From Silvibacterium dinghuense (GTDB lineage: Bacteria; Acidobacteriota; Terriglobia; Terriglobales; Acidobacteriaceae), in contig NZ_SDMK01000004.1 of the NCBI RefSeq assembly GCF_004123295.1, positions 248,001 to 312,000 of the forward strand: 64,000 bases of DNA, in the 5' to 3' direction. The notes beneath the pieces are model-generated. The model did not search any database, was not told the DNA's origin, and worked only from the letters and a program-made list of their open reading frames with translations. Position 1 is the first letter of the stretch. Each line of letters opens with the position of its first letter. Positions 1 to 6,895 of the stretch are shown here, one piece after another. The translations under genes and the position numbers were made by a program.

Positions 1-64
1 CGAGCGCTATACCCGCGGCGGCCATGACCGGCACGCCCATGCGCGCATCAGACACGCCAGCTAG
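1..64 (+). CDS. Possible 3' end of a gene cut by the window edge
   Basis: An open frame enters from the left edge and stops at TAG 62-64. Only about 20 residues are visible, rich in Arg and His, and no family is recognisable. The reason to suspect a gene end is context: the CTAG that begins the repeat at 61 has the same position as the CTAG stop codons of the genes ending at 18344 and 19794, where the same repeat starts. A minus-strand gene starting near 40 or 55 and running off the edge (hydrophobic start MGVPVMAAAGIAL) is an equally open alternative. Confidence 0.2.
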   Translation, partial: ERYTRGGHDRHAHARIRHAS

Positions 65-1021
65 GGCGTATCCACCTATAGAGGCATCAGAAATAAAAAA
101 CTTACCCCCGCATTGTCATCCCGACCGGAGCGCAGCGAAGTGGAGGGACCTGCGGTTCTCTCTCTACACAGGCACGAAAAAGGATGCCCCATCCAAGCTC
201 CGCTTGGGTGGGAAGCATGACGCCTTGCGAACGGGACAGGAAGTATGCTGCTTTACTTTCTTGAGCGGCAGGCTTCGTCCCTGCAAGCTTTTCTCAGTTG
301 CTTAATCTTCAGACGAAGCGTTTTATCCCTGGCCGGTCCGGTTAGATTCAAAGGCGGTTTCTTGCACTCCAGAAGCTGTTTTTCTATGTGCTCGATTTCC
401 TGCCTGCTGCCGTCGATAGGATAGTGACTTACGAACAGATTCTTATACATCCACTGCGTGAGCTTGATCTCCTCATGGTCAGGGAATCGATAGTTCGTGC
501 AGGCGTGGCGATCTGTTTGCGGCCCTCTCGGTATCGCATGTAAGGAGAGCTCTTCCTGCAATAGCGCTCCAAGGGTTCTGCGCGGAGACGAGGTCCCGCT
601 GTGCTCAGCGGTGAAATGATTGCGCCGGCCAGCGGCATCCGCAGTCATGCCTATGTAAAGGAGACCTTGTTCGGTTGGTATAGAGATACTTCCTTGTCCT
701 GCCTGCACGGTCAGTACATCTCGCGTCACAAGGAAGACCGCATAGATGCCCGGTGGAACTTCGTTTAGCTGAACTGGATCGAGGCGTTTCAAAGCAAGCG
801 CTTCATATATTTCTTCATATTGCATCGCGGATTCTCCGGGACTAGTTTGGCGTCCTCGGTAGTGCAATGCTTTTCTTCTTTCGTGCGAAGACCTGGCCAT
901 AGAAAGCTCGTTCCTCCCACCCTTTTGTGCCTGTGTAGAGAGAACCGCAGGTCCCTCCACTCCGCTGTGCTCCGGTCGGGATGACAGGTCTCTGCTTGAG
1001 CTATAGGTGGATACACCCTGG
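61..1021. mobile_element. TIR-bounded element carrying a GIY-YIG gene
   Basis: The ends at 61-81 and 1001-1021 are inverted repeats matching at 19 of 21 positions; the inner 14 bases (GTATCCACCTATAG at 68-81, its complement at 1001-1014) are perfect. Inside them lie inverted copies of module A extended by a shared tail (114-176 and 927-986), and between those the GIY-YIG coding part (253-825). The left end also carries a module D hairpin near 187-216. The right end lies inside the minus-strand reading frame of the MarR-acetyltransferase gene. I see no transposase. Calling the unit mobile is inference from structure. Confidence 0.6.
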
Positions 1022-1953
1022 GGCAGGTTCTGCGCGCGGTCAAGCTCCAGCGTCCAGACCTGTCCAACCAGGTCTTTTCCAAAAGAGTGGTGACGGTTTT
1101 CTTCCGAGAGCGTGAAGCCTGCCGCCACATAAATCTTCCGCGCCGAACTCAGCACGTCGTTGGTCCAAAGCACGAGCCTTCGATATCCCAGCTCACGCGC
1201 CCGTTCCACGCACATGCGCACCAGGCGCGATCCCACGCCCAGGCCTCTGGCCACCGGATCGACATAAAGCAGCCTCAGCTTCGCGACCTCGTCCTGCTCC
1301 GTCTTCATGAGGAACACCGAGCCGACCACTTCTCCGTTCAGCTCTGCCACCCAGGCATCTTCACGCGAAGCATCGAAGTTCGCGGCAAAATCGCCAAGAA
1401 TCCGGCTGACCAGCCCCTCGTAGGTCCAGTCCCATCCATACTCCTGCTCATAGAGAACCGCCTGCCGATGCGTGATCCAGCCCAGGTCCCCGACGCGCAG
1501 CCCGCGAAACTGCACGTCCGCCGCTGCTGCCGGCTTCCCCTCCAGCACATTCCGGACCTCCCGCATGCCCTCTGCCAGGCGCTTCCGGCGCTCCACCGTG
1601 AGCGGAGCAAGCAGCGTTTCGATCTGCGATTCCGTTCCGTCGTTCAACTGCCTGAAGGCTTTCTTTCCCGCGGCCGTAAGCGACAGCAGCTTGTGCCTGC
1701 CATGCTCCGGACTGATCCGGAACTTCAGCAATCCCGCCTCCCGGAAGCGCGCGACAATGCGGCTCACATGCGCCTTGTCCATGCCAAGATTGCGCAGGAT
1801 ATCGGCCGCCGTCCGTTCTCCGGGCTGCGCCAGCTCATAAAGAACCCGGGCCTCCGCAAGCGAAAAGCGGCTCTGCGGCAGATGCTCCGCCAATAACCCG
1901 ATCTCCCGGGTGTAAAACCGGTTGAAACTCCGCACCTGATCGACAAGCAACAT
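253..1953 (-). CDS. MarR regulator-GNAT acetyltransferase, fused in frame to a GIY-YIG nuclease domain
   Basis: One uninterrupted 566-residue frame. Residues 1-140 are a MarR winged helix; residues 150-305 are a GNAT acetyltransferase with the acetyl-CoA loop RGLGVGSRL at 236-244. MarR-GNAT fusions of about 310 residues are a known family. Here no stop follows: residues about 311-345 are a translated repeat, and from Met377 (start codon ending at 825) a second protein of 190 residues follows with GIY-YIG hallmarks (PPGIYAVFLV, then LLYIGMT). Probably two ancestral genes, the upstream one having lost its stop to the inserted repeat; Met377 may still be used alone. The start at 1953 is chosen because a dyad operator lies just upstream and the domain begins there. 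The MarR part should regulate its own promoter; the acetyltransferase substrate is unknown. Confidence 0.8.
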   Translation of the reverse strand: MLLVDQVRSFNRFYTREIGLLAEHLPQSRFSLAEARVLYELAQPGERTAADILRNLGMDKAHVSRIVARFREAGLLKFRISPEHGRHKLLSLTAAGKKAFRQLNDGTESQIETLLAPLTVERRKRLAEGMREVRNVLEGKPAAAADVQFRGLRVGDLGWITHRQAVLYEQEYGWDWTYEGLVSRILGDFAANFDASREDAWVAELNGEVVGSVFLMKTEQDEVAKLRLLYVDPVARGLGVGSRLVRMCVERARELGYRRLVLWTNDVLSSARKIYVAAGFTLSEENRHHSFGKDLVGQVWTLELDRAQNLPQGVSTYSSSRDLSSRPEHSGVEGPAVLSTQAQKGGRNELSMARSSHERRKALHYRGRQTSPGESAMQYEEIYEALALKRLDPVQLNEVPPGIYAVFLVTRDVLTVQAGQGSISIPTEQGLLYIGMTADAAGRRNHFTAEHSGTSSPRRTLGALLQEELSLHAIPRGPQTDRHACTNYRFPDHEEIKLTQWMYKNLFVSHYPIDGSRQEIEHIEKQLLECKKPPLNLTGPARDKTLRLKIKQLRKACRDEACRSRK

Positions 1954-1970
1954 GGGCACCTCTCCCTTCA

Positions 1971-1989
1971 ATGTTGTCACAGACAACAT
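1971..1989. promoter_or_regulatory. MarR-type operator
   Basis: A perfect inverted repeat, ATGTTGTC - ACA - GACAACAT, centred 27 bp upstream of the MarR-GNAT start. Size and place fit a MarR dimer site for autorepression. The dyad is seen; the binding is inferred. Confidence 0.65.
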
Positions 1990-2083
1990 ATAAAAGAAAG
2001 TACCACCGCGCAAATAGACGCACCTGAATTTCATCCACCCGGGCTCCAGAGAAGATTCCATCGAACAAACCCAGCCCATCGAT

Positions 2084-2268
2084 TGTCATCCCGGCCGGAG
2101 CGAGCCAAAGGCGAGCGAAGTGGTGGAACCTGCGGTTTTGCATAGCCCCGCAACACTCCATCTCGCGACCAAAGGGAGCGGAGGCCGAAGGCAAAAGCGC
2201 CCTGCGCGCAGCAGCCGAAGGCGAAAAGTCTGGACGGCCAGTCCCGCCCTGCGCGAAGCAGGACAAGG
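2084..2268 (+). repeat. Module A followed by module H
   Basis: A copy of module A (about 2086-2140, with a lengthened middle) is followed by CGCAACACTCCA and by module H (about 2166-2260) with two CTGCGCG blocks and one GGACGGCCAGTCC. It fills the gap between the divergent MarR-GNAT and lipoprotein genes. Confidence 0.75.
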
Positions 2269-2316
2269 ATTTCGATAGACTATCCAGGTCGATACGACCC
2301 CGAGGAAAACAAGACC

Positions 2317-2490
2317 ATGAAGAAACTGAAGGCAACACTGACACTGGCCGTCATGGCCGGCTCGCTGATGCTGCCGCTGGCAGGATGTCGCCGCCATCAT
2401 CACGGCCCGCCGCCGCCCGGCGCGGCGCCGCATCCCGATCGGGTGGACCATCCGGATCGTCCACCCGATCATCCCGGCCCAGGCAGATAG
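2317..2490 (+). CDS. Small His/Pro-rich lipoprotein
   Basis: A 57-residue frame: Lys-rich start (MKKLKATL), hydrophobic segment, lipobox LAGC with the lipidated Cys at 24, then RRHHHGPPPPG and a Pro/His/Asp-rich tail. GAGG at 2303-2306 is spaced about 10 bases from ATG, and a clean terminator follows. The family is not recognised. Export and lipidation follow from the lipobox. The His cluster may bind metal, which is inference only. Confidence 0.6.
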   Translation: MKKLKATLTLAVMAGSLMLPLAGCRRHHHGPPPPGAAPHPDRVDHPDRPPDHPGPGR

Positions 2491-2514
2491 AGCATGGTTC
2501 GGCCTCGACAAGAA

Positions 2515-2541
2515 AAACGGGACGCCTGAGGCGTCCCGTTT
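2515..2541. terminator. Hairpin terminator between convergent genes
   Basis: A perfect 12-bp stem (AAACGGGACGCC, loop TGA, then its complement), A-rich before and T-rich after, so it can stop both the lipoprotein gene and, from the other side, the rplI transcript. Confidence 0.85.
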
Positions 2542-2564
2542 CTGCTTGCTACGCAGCGCAGCCG

Positions 2565-3023
2565 TTACTGGGCTGCGGCTTCCTCGCCCTTGACGGTAAC
2601 GGGGATGTGCGCGGTGACTTCGCGGTGCAGCTTGACCGGCACGTGGAACTCGCCCACCTGCTTGAGGGGCTCCTCGAGCTGGACCTTGCGGCGGTCGATG
2701 TTGAAGCCCTTGGCTTCGAGCTCGTGCGCGATGTCGGCCGAGGTGACCGAACCGAACAGGTGCTCGTTTTCGCCGACCTTGCGCTCGAAGACCAGGGTGA
2801 GGCTGTTCAGCTGCGCGACCAGGGCTTCGGCCTCGGCCTTTTCCTTGGCCGACTTGCGAACGGCCGATGCCTTCATCTGCTCGATGACGGCCTTGTTGGC
2901 AGAAGTGGCTTCCATCGCCAGCTTCTTCGGCAGCAGGTAGTTGCGGCCGTAGCCGTCAGCAACCTTCACCACGTCGCCGCGGTGGCCGAGGTTGACTACG
3001 TCTTCCTTCAGAATGACTTCCAT
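2565..3023 (-). CDS. rplI: 50S ribosomal protein bL9
   Basis: 152 residues, the usual L9 length. The N-terminal rRNA-binding domain begins MEVILKEDVVNLGHRGDVV and includes GYGRNYLLP (24-32); a long helix links it to the C-terminal domain. The start at 3023 is the one matching the family. Last gene of the minus-strand rpsF-rpsR-rplI group, 75 bp after rpsR, with a terminator beyond it. Confidence 0.98.
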   Translation of the reverse strand: MEVILKEDVVNLGHRGDVVKVADGYGRNYLLPKKLAMEATSANKAVIEQMKASAVRKSAKEKAEAEALVAQLNSLTLVFERKVGENEHLFGSVTSADIAHELEAKGFNIDRRKVQLEEPLKQVGEFHVPVKLHREVTAHIPVTVKGEEAAAQ

Positions 3024-3098
3024 TGCGATCTCCTGAGGCAGGGCGCGGCTTGAAGCCGGCGCCCCTGCCAATGACTTATCTCGATAACCGAACCGGAA

Positions 3099-3434
3099 CT
3101 AGTAGCGCGCGGCGAAAGGCAGCAGGGCGATGTTGCGGGCCTGCTTGATCGCACGCGTGAGACGGCGCTGGTGCGTGGTGCACACGCCGGTCAGGCGGCG
3201 GGGCACGATCTTACCGCGCTCGGCCACGAAGCCCTGCAGCAGGCGGACGTCGCGATACGGGATCGCGTCGATCTTCTCGGTGCAGAACTTGCAGACCTTC
3301 TTGCGGCGGAAAAACTTGCGGCCGCCGGGGCCGCCAGGGCCACCGGCTCCGCGGGGACCGCCGGTGCGAGGTGAGGGAGCGCCCGAAGTCGGTGCAGAAG
3401 CTTCCGGGGCGCGGGACGTAATTTCGTCAGCCAT
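3099..3434 (-). CDS. rpsR: 30S ribosomal protein bS18
   Basis: 111 residues. The S18 core is clear from about residue 40 ([11 protein letters not shown], then [11 protein letters not shown] and [11 protein letters not shown]). S18 pairs with S6 on the 30S platform. About 38 residues of Gly/Pro-rich, probably disordered sequence precede the core, so it is longer than the usual 75-90 residues. It lies between rpsF and rplI; no ssb gene separates rpsF and rpsR as it does in many bacteria. Confidence 0.97.
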   Translation of the reverse strand: MADEITSRAPEASAPTSGAPSPRTGGPRGAGGPGGPGGRKFFRRKKVCKFCTEKIDAIPYRDVRLLQGFVAERGKIVPRRLTGVCTTHQRRLTRAIKQARNIALLPFAARY

Positions 3435-3495
3435 GATGTTCTATCCTTCTCCGCGGCGATGGGAGGCCGCGATGGTAAACGTTGGGTCTTGCTGT

Positions 3496-3512
3496 GCCGT
3501 TCGAAGAACGGC
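3496..3512. other. Short hairpin in the rpsF-rpsR gap
   Basis: GCCGTTC-GAA-GAACGGC, a perfect 7-bp inverted repeat in the 146-bp gap between rpsF and rpsR. No T-run follows. Its role is unknown; it could affect processing or S6:S18 feedback, but I do not recognise the S6:S18 leader motif. Confidence 0.4.
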
Positions 3513-3539
3513 GATTCTCGATAGGGCCCGGACTACGGC

Positions 3540-3580
3540 CCAGGCTACGTCGCCCAGGCTATGTCGCCCAGGCCTATGTC
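3540..3580. repeat. 14-bp tandem repeat touching the rpsF stop codon
   Basis: Nearly three copies of CCAGGCTAYGTCGC end exactly where the rpsF stop codon begins (3581 on the plus strand). Confidence 0.8.
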
Positions 3581-4009
3581 TTAGACAGCCGCCGGAGCTT
3601 CGGTCGCAGGCGCAGCCGTCTCCACAGGAGCAGGAGCAGCCGCCGCTTCAGCCGCAGGCTGCGCGCTCAGCTTCTTGCGCGAGGCGCGGATGGCCTTGAT
3701 CTTGTTGAGGCGCTTCTCTTCCTCGTCCATGCGCACGGTGATGAACTTGATCACCTGCTCGGTCACGCGCAGACGGCGCTCGAGCTCGGCAATCAGCTTG
3801 CCGTCGGCATCGAGGGTCAGAAGGAGGTAGTTGCCTTCGTTGAACTTGCGCACCGTGTAGGCCAGCTTGCGGCGGCCCATCTTCTCGGTCGAACGCAGGT
3901 TGCCCCCACCATTGACGATCGTCTGCTCAAAGCCGGCGATCAGCTTGTCCACATCCGCGTCCTCGACGTCGGGGCGGACGATAAACATCACTTCATAGAA
4001 ACGATCCAT
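3581..4009 (-). CDS. rpsF: 30S ribosomal protein bS6
   Basis: 142 residues. Family start MDRFYEVMFIVRPD; GRRKLAYTVRKFNEGNYLLL is the typical central strand-helix region. The last 35 or so residues are Ala/Pro-rich and go beyond the folded domain, as in many S6 proteins. Start chosen at 4009 because upstream residues are not S6-like. First ribosomal gene of the rpsF-rpsR-rplI group, 117 bp downstream of pth. Confidence 0.97.
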   Translation of the reverse strand: MDRFYEVMFIVRPDVEDADVDKLIAGFEQTIVNGGGNLRSTEKMGRRKLAYTVRKFNEGNYLLLTLDADGKLIAELERRLRVTEQVIKFITVRMDEEEKRLNKIKAIRASRKKLSAQPAAEAAAAPAPVETAAPATEAPAAV

Positions 4010-4126
4010 ACTTTGCTTCTCTCTTCCCTGGCTTCCGCCGCGCCTTGCGCTGCCGTCGCCGGAGTAATTTTTTCCGCCGGCTCTCTCTGCCGGGCCGGTC
4101 TGCACTCTTCCGCAGACCCTCTCTAC

Positions 4127-4753
4127 CTACGCCGCGGGAGGGTTGTCCCGGCGGTTGAACTCGTTCATCGCGGCCTTGATTCCGCTGGCCGCAAACGTCT
4201 CGACGGCCTGCTCTGCCTTGTCCAGCACTTCTGCCAGCGTGGCCAGGTCCGCCTTGCGCAGCGGCGAGAGCAGGTAATCCTTGCCTCGCCGGTATGCGCT
4301 TTCGGGGCTTGCATCCGGACCGACTCCGATCCGGATCCTCGCCCAATCTTCCGTCCGGAGCGATGCGTTGATCGACTTCGCCCCGTTGTGCCCTGCCGCC
4401 GAGCCGCCGTCCCGGATGCGCATCGCGCCCAGGGGCAAAGCCAGCTCGTCGTAGAGCACGATCAGATCCTCACTGCGGCCGGCGCGCGGATCGACGCCGA
4501 ACTCCTCCGCCAGCGCTGCCACCGAGAGTCCGCTCAAATTCATGAACGTCTCCGGCTTCGCCAGGATCGTCTCCCGGCCGGCGATGCGTACCTTCGCCGT
4601 CAGTGCCTTGCCTCTGCGGTTGGCCACCGTCGCACCATGAGACTCGGCAATGCGATCGATGGCCAGGAACCCTGCGTTATGCGGCGTGAACTGGTATTCG
4701 ATACCCGGATTCCCGAGCCCCACCACCAGCAGCACGCCCTTGCCGTCCGCCAT
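4127..4753 (-). CDS. pth: Peptidyl-tRNA hydrolase
   Basis: 208 residues. It recycles peptidyl-tRNAs dropped by stalled ribosomes. Signature GLGNPG at 12-17 with Asn15, catalytic His25 in FTPHNAGF, KPETFMNLSG, and the Asp of LYDELALPLG are all present, so it should be active. It starts six bases after rplY ends, so the two are surely co-transcribed; rplY-pth adjacency is widely conserved. Confidence 0.97.
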   Translation of the reverse strand: MADGKGVLLVVGLGNPGIEYQFTPHNAGFLAIDRIAESHGATVANRRGKALTAKVRIAGRETILAKPETFMNLSGLSVAALAEEFGVDPRAGRSEDLIVLYDELALPLGAMRIRDGGSAAGHNGAKSINASLRTEDWARIRIGVGPDASPESAYRRGKDYLLSPLRKADLATLAEVLDKAEQAVETFAASGIKAAMNEFNRRDNPPAA

Positions 4754-4759
4754 TGACTG

Positions 4760-5419
4760 CTACTTCTTGGCCGGAGCCGCAGCAGCCGCGTCGGTCTTGC
4801 CCTTCTTCGCCACTTCGGGCTCGGTCGGGGTACCCTCGGCCGGAGCCGCTTCTTCCTTGACCGAGACGATGTGCGCCACAGTCGCGTCCTCGTCGGTGAT
4901 GAACTTCAGCTTGTCGCCGTGCGGCAGCTCGTTCACGCGCAGCACGTGGCCGATCTCGAGGTTGGTGACGTCCACATCGATGTGGCTGGGGATATCGCCC
5001 GGCAGGCACTCGACTTCGACTTCACGCAGAACCTGGTCGAGGATGCCGCCCTGGGTCTTCACACCGGCCGGGGTGCCGACCAGCTGCACCGGAACCTGCA
5101 CGCGCATCGGCTTGTCGAGCGCAATCCGCTTCAGGTCGATGTGCAGCAGCGTGCCCTTGATCGGCTCATACTGCCAGTCGACAATCATCGCCTTGGTCTT
5201 GTTCGCGCCGCTGATCTCCAGGTCGAAGATCGAGTTGTGGCCGGCTTCCGACCAGAGAATCTTCTGGATGTGCTTGGGATCGACTTCGACCGCAACCGCC
5301 GGCTCCGAGGCGCCATACACAACGGCGGGAATCTTGCCCTTCACACGCACGCGGCGTGCGGCATTCTTATTGAACTTGCCCTCACGGGGCACTGCTACGA
5401 CGATTTCCTGGCTGATCAT
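4760..5419 (-). CDS. rplY: 50S ribosomal protein bL25, CTC form
   Basis: 219 residues: the 5S-rRNA-binding L25 domain (about 1-95, with IPAVVYG) plus the C-terminal TL5/CTC beta domain (about 100-190), then a low-complexity Ala/Lys tail. The start at 5419 has family sequence (MISQEIVVAVPRE) with purine-rich AGGAAGAG just upstream. It lies between prs and pth, the standard order. CTC-type L25 proteins are linked to stress tolerance in some bacteria; nothing here shows that directly. Confidence 0.96.
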   Translation of the reverse strand: MISQEIVVAVPREGKFNKNAARRVRVKGKIPAVVYGASEPAVAVEVDPKHIQKILWSEAGHNSIFDLEISGANKTKAMIVDWQYEPIKGTLLHIDLKRIALDKPMRVQVPVQLVGTPAGVKTQGGILDQVLREVEVECLPGDIPSHIDVDVTNLEIGHVLRVNELPHGDKLKFITDEDATVAHIVSVKEEAAPAEGTPTEPEVAKKGKTDAAAAAPAKK

Positions 5420-5620
5420 GATCTCTTCCTTTCGGGCACGGTGCTCGCGCTCTTCCGCGGTTGGCCGCTCCCTTTGTGGCCTGCCAGCCTCTTCCGAGGC
5501 TGACAGGCAGATGATGTTTGAGAACCGCTTCAAGCCTCCAGGCCTGAATTCGCTGCTCTCGACGACTTCCAAACTCTGCGGGCCGTTCCTGAGCCCTGAA
5601 AACTGAGACCTGATAACTCG

Positions 5621-6655
5621 CTAATTGAACAGCGAGCTGACGCTGGTCTCCATGTGGATGCTCTCGATCGTCGCCGCCAGAAGACCGGCCACCGAGCGGA
5701 CCTTGATCTTGCCCATCTTCCTGGCCTCTTCCGTCAGCGGAATCGAGTCCGTCACCACCAGCTCCACCAGCTTCGACTTCGCGATGCGCTCGATGGCCGG
5801 ACCCGAAAGCACGGCATGCGAAGCGCAGGCATACACCTGGGTTGCGCCCTTGGCCAGCAGCGCGTCTACCGTCTTCACCAGCGTCCCCGCCGTGTCCACG
5901 ATGTCGTCGAGGATCAGGCAGCTCCGCCCTTCCACATCGCCGATCACGTGCATCACTTCGGTCACGTTGATGTCCGTGCGCCGCTTGTCCACAATGGCCA
6001 GCGGTGCACCAATCTTCGTCGCGAAGAACCGCGCCCGCTCCACGCCGCCCGCATCGGGCGAAACCACGGTGAGATTGGGCAGGTTCAGCTCCCGGAAATA
6101 CCCCACCATCACCGGGCTGGCGAACATGTGATCCACGGGGATATTGAAGAACCCCTGGATCTGCGCCGCGTGCAGGTCCATAAACAGCGCGCGGTTGGCG
6201 CCGGCGGTCGTCAACAGATCGGCCACCAGCTTCGACGAGATGGCCACGCGCGGACGGTCCTTGCGGTCCTGCCGGGCATAGCCGTAATACGGAACCACCA
6301 CGGTGATGCGCCCCGCCGAGGCACGCTTCAACGCGTCGATCATGATCAGCAGCTCCACCAGGTGCTGATCCACCGGATTGCAGGTCGGCTGCACCACGAA
6401 AACATCCGCGCCGCGGACGTTTTCCAGCAGCTGGAAGTAGACTTCGCCGTCGGCAAAGCGCTGCATCTTGGTTTCGCCCAGCGCCACGCCGATGTGCTTG
6501 CAGATCTCCGTCGCCAGTTCCCGGTTCGCCGAACCGGAGAAGATCTTGAAGCGCTTGTCTTCGCTGTAGCTCTTGCCGCGCTTCTTCTCGACGGGCTTTT
6601 TCTCGCCCTCGGGCTGCTGTACCGCTTCTGCTTCCAATACCGTTTCGTTCTTCAC
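5621..6655 (-). CDS. prs: Ribose-phosphate pyrophosphokinase
   Basis: 344 residues. It makes PRPP from ribose 5-phosphate and ATP for nucleotide, His and Trp synthesis. Visible motifs: KIFSGSANRELA, YGYARQDRKDRPR for ATP, MDLHAAQIQGFF, and the PRPP loop DDIVDTAGTL. The core starts near residue 33, so there is a charged N-terminal extension. I prefer GTG at 6655 because GGGAG lies six bases upstream; the ATG at 6694 has no good ribosome site. It follows tRNA-Gln and precedes rplY. Confidence 0.95.
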   Translation of the reverse strand: MKNETVLEAEAVQQPEGEKKPVEKKRGKSYSEDKRFKIFSGSANRELATEICKHIGVALGETKMQRFADGEVYFQLLENVRGADVFVVQPTCNPVDQHLVELLIMIDALKRASAGRITVVVPYYGYARQDRKDRPRVAISSKLVADLLTTAGANRALFMDLHAAQIQGFFNIPVDHMFASPVMVGYFRELNLPNLTVVSPDAGGVERARFFATKIGAPLAIVDKRRTDINVTEVMHVIGDVEGRSCLILDDIVDTAGTLVKTVDALLAKGATQVYACASHAVLSGPAIERIAKSKLVELVVTDSIPLTEEARKMGKIKVRSVAGLLAATIESIHMETSVSSLFN

Positions 6656-6761
6656 AAGATTCTCCCGGGCTGGTTGGCCCTGGTGGTCCTGCATGGTGGT
6701 TGCTGGCGATCGTGCTGCCAGGGCTGCTGCCTCCCGGCGGGTAACACCGAAAGGGGGAAGC

Positions 6762-6835
6762 TGGCTGGGCGACTAGGATTCGAACCTAGACAAAGTGCTC
6801 CAAAGGCACTTGACCTACCATTAGTCGATCGCCCA
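6762..6835 (-). tRNA. tRNA-Gln (anticodon TTG)
   Basis: 74 bases with encoded CCA. Acceptor stem TGGGCGA pairs with TCGCCCA; the anticodon stem AGTGC/GCACT holds loop CTTTGGA with anticodon TTG; the T arm has GGTTCGAATCC. It sits between ispE and prs on their strand and is likely co-transcribed, an arrangement known from other bacteria. Confidence 0.97.
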
Positions 6836-6852
6836 ATAAAGTTGTCCGTTCC

Positions 6853-6889
6853 CAGTTGTCAGTCCTCAGTGACTGAGGACTGACAACTG
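6853..6889. repeat. 37-bp near-perfect palindrome
   Basis: Arms of 18 bp (6853-6870 and 6872-6889) are perfectly complementary around one unpaired base. It lies seven bases beyond the ispE stop codon and 18 bases before the tRNA-Gln 5' end. It is built from the heptad-like words TCAGTCC/TCAGT. No T-run, so it is more likely an RNA-processing or mRNA-end hairpin than a classical terminator. Confidence 0.7.
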
Positions 6890-6895
6890 AGAACT

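Noticed and set aside
24-305. 93-residue plus-strand frame
   Set aside because: It is the translation of modules A and D, with no ribosome site and no family.
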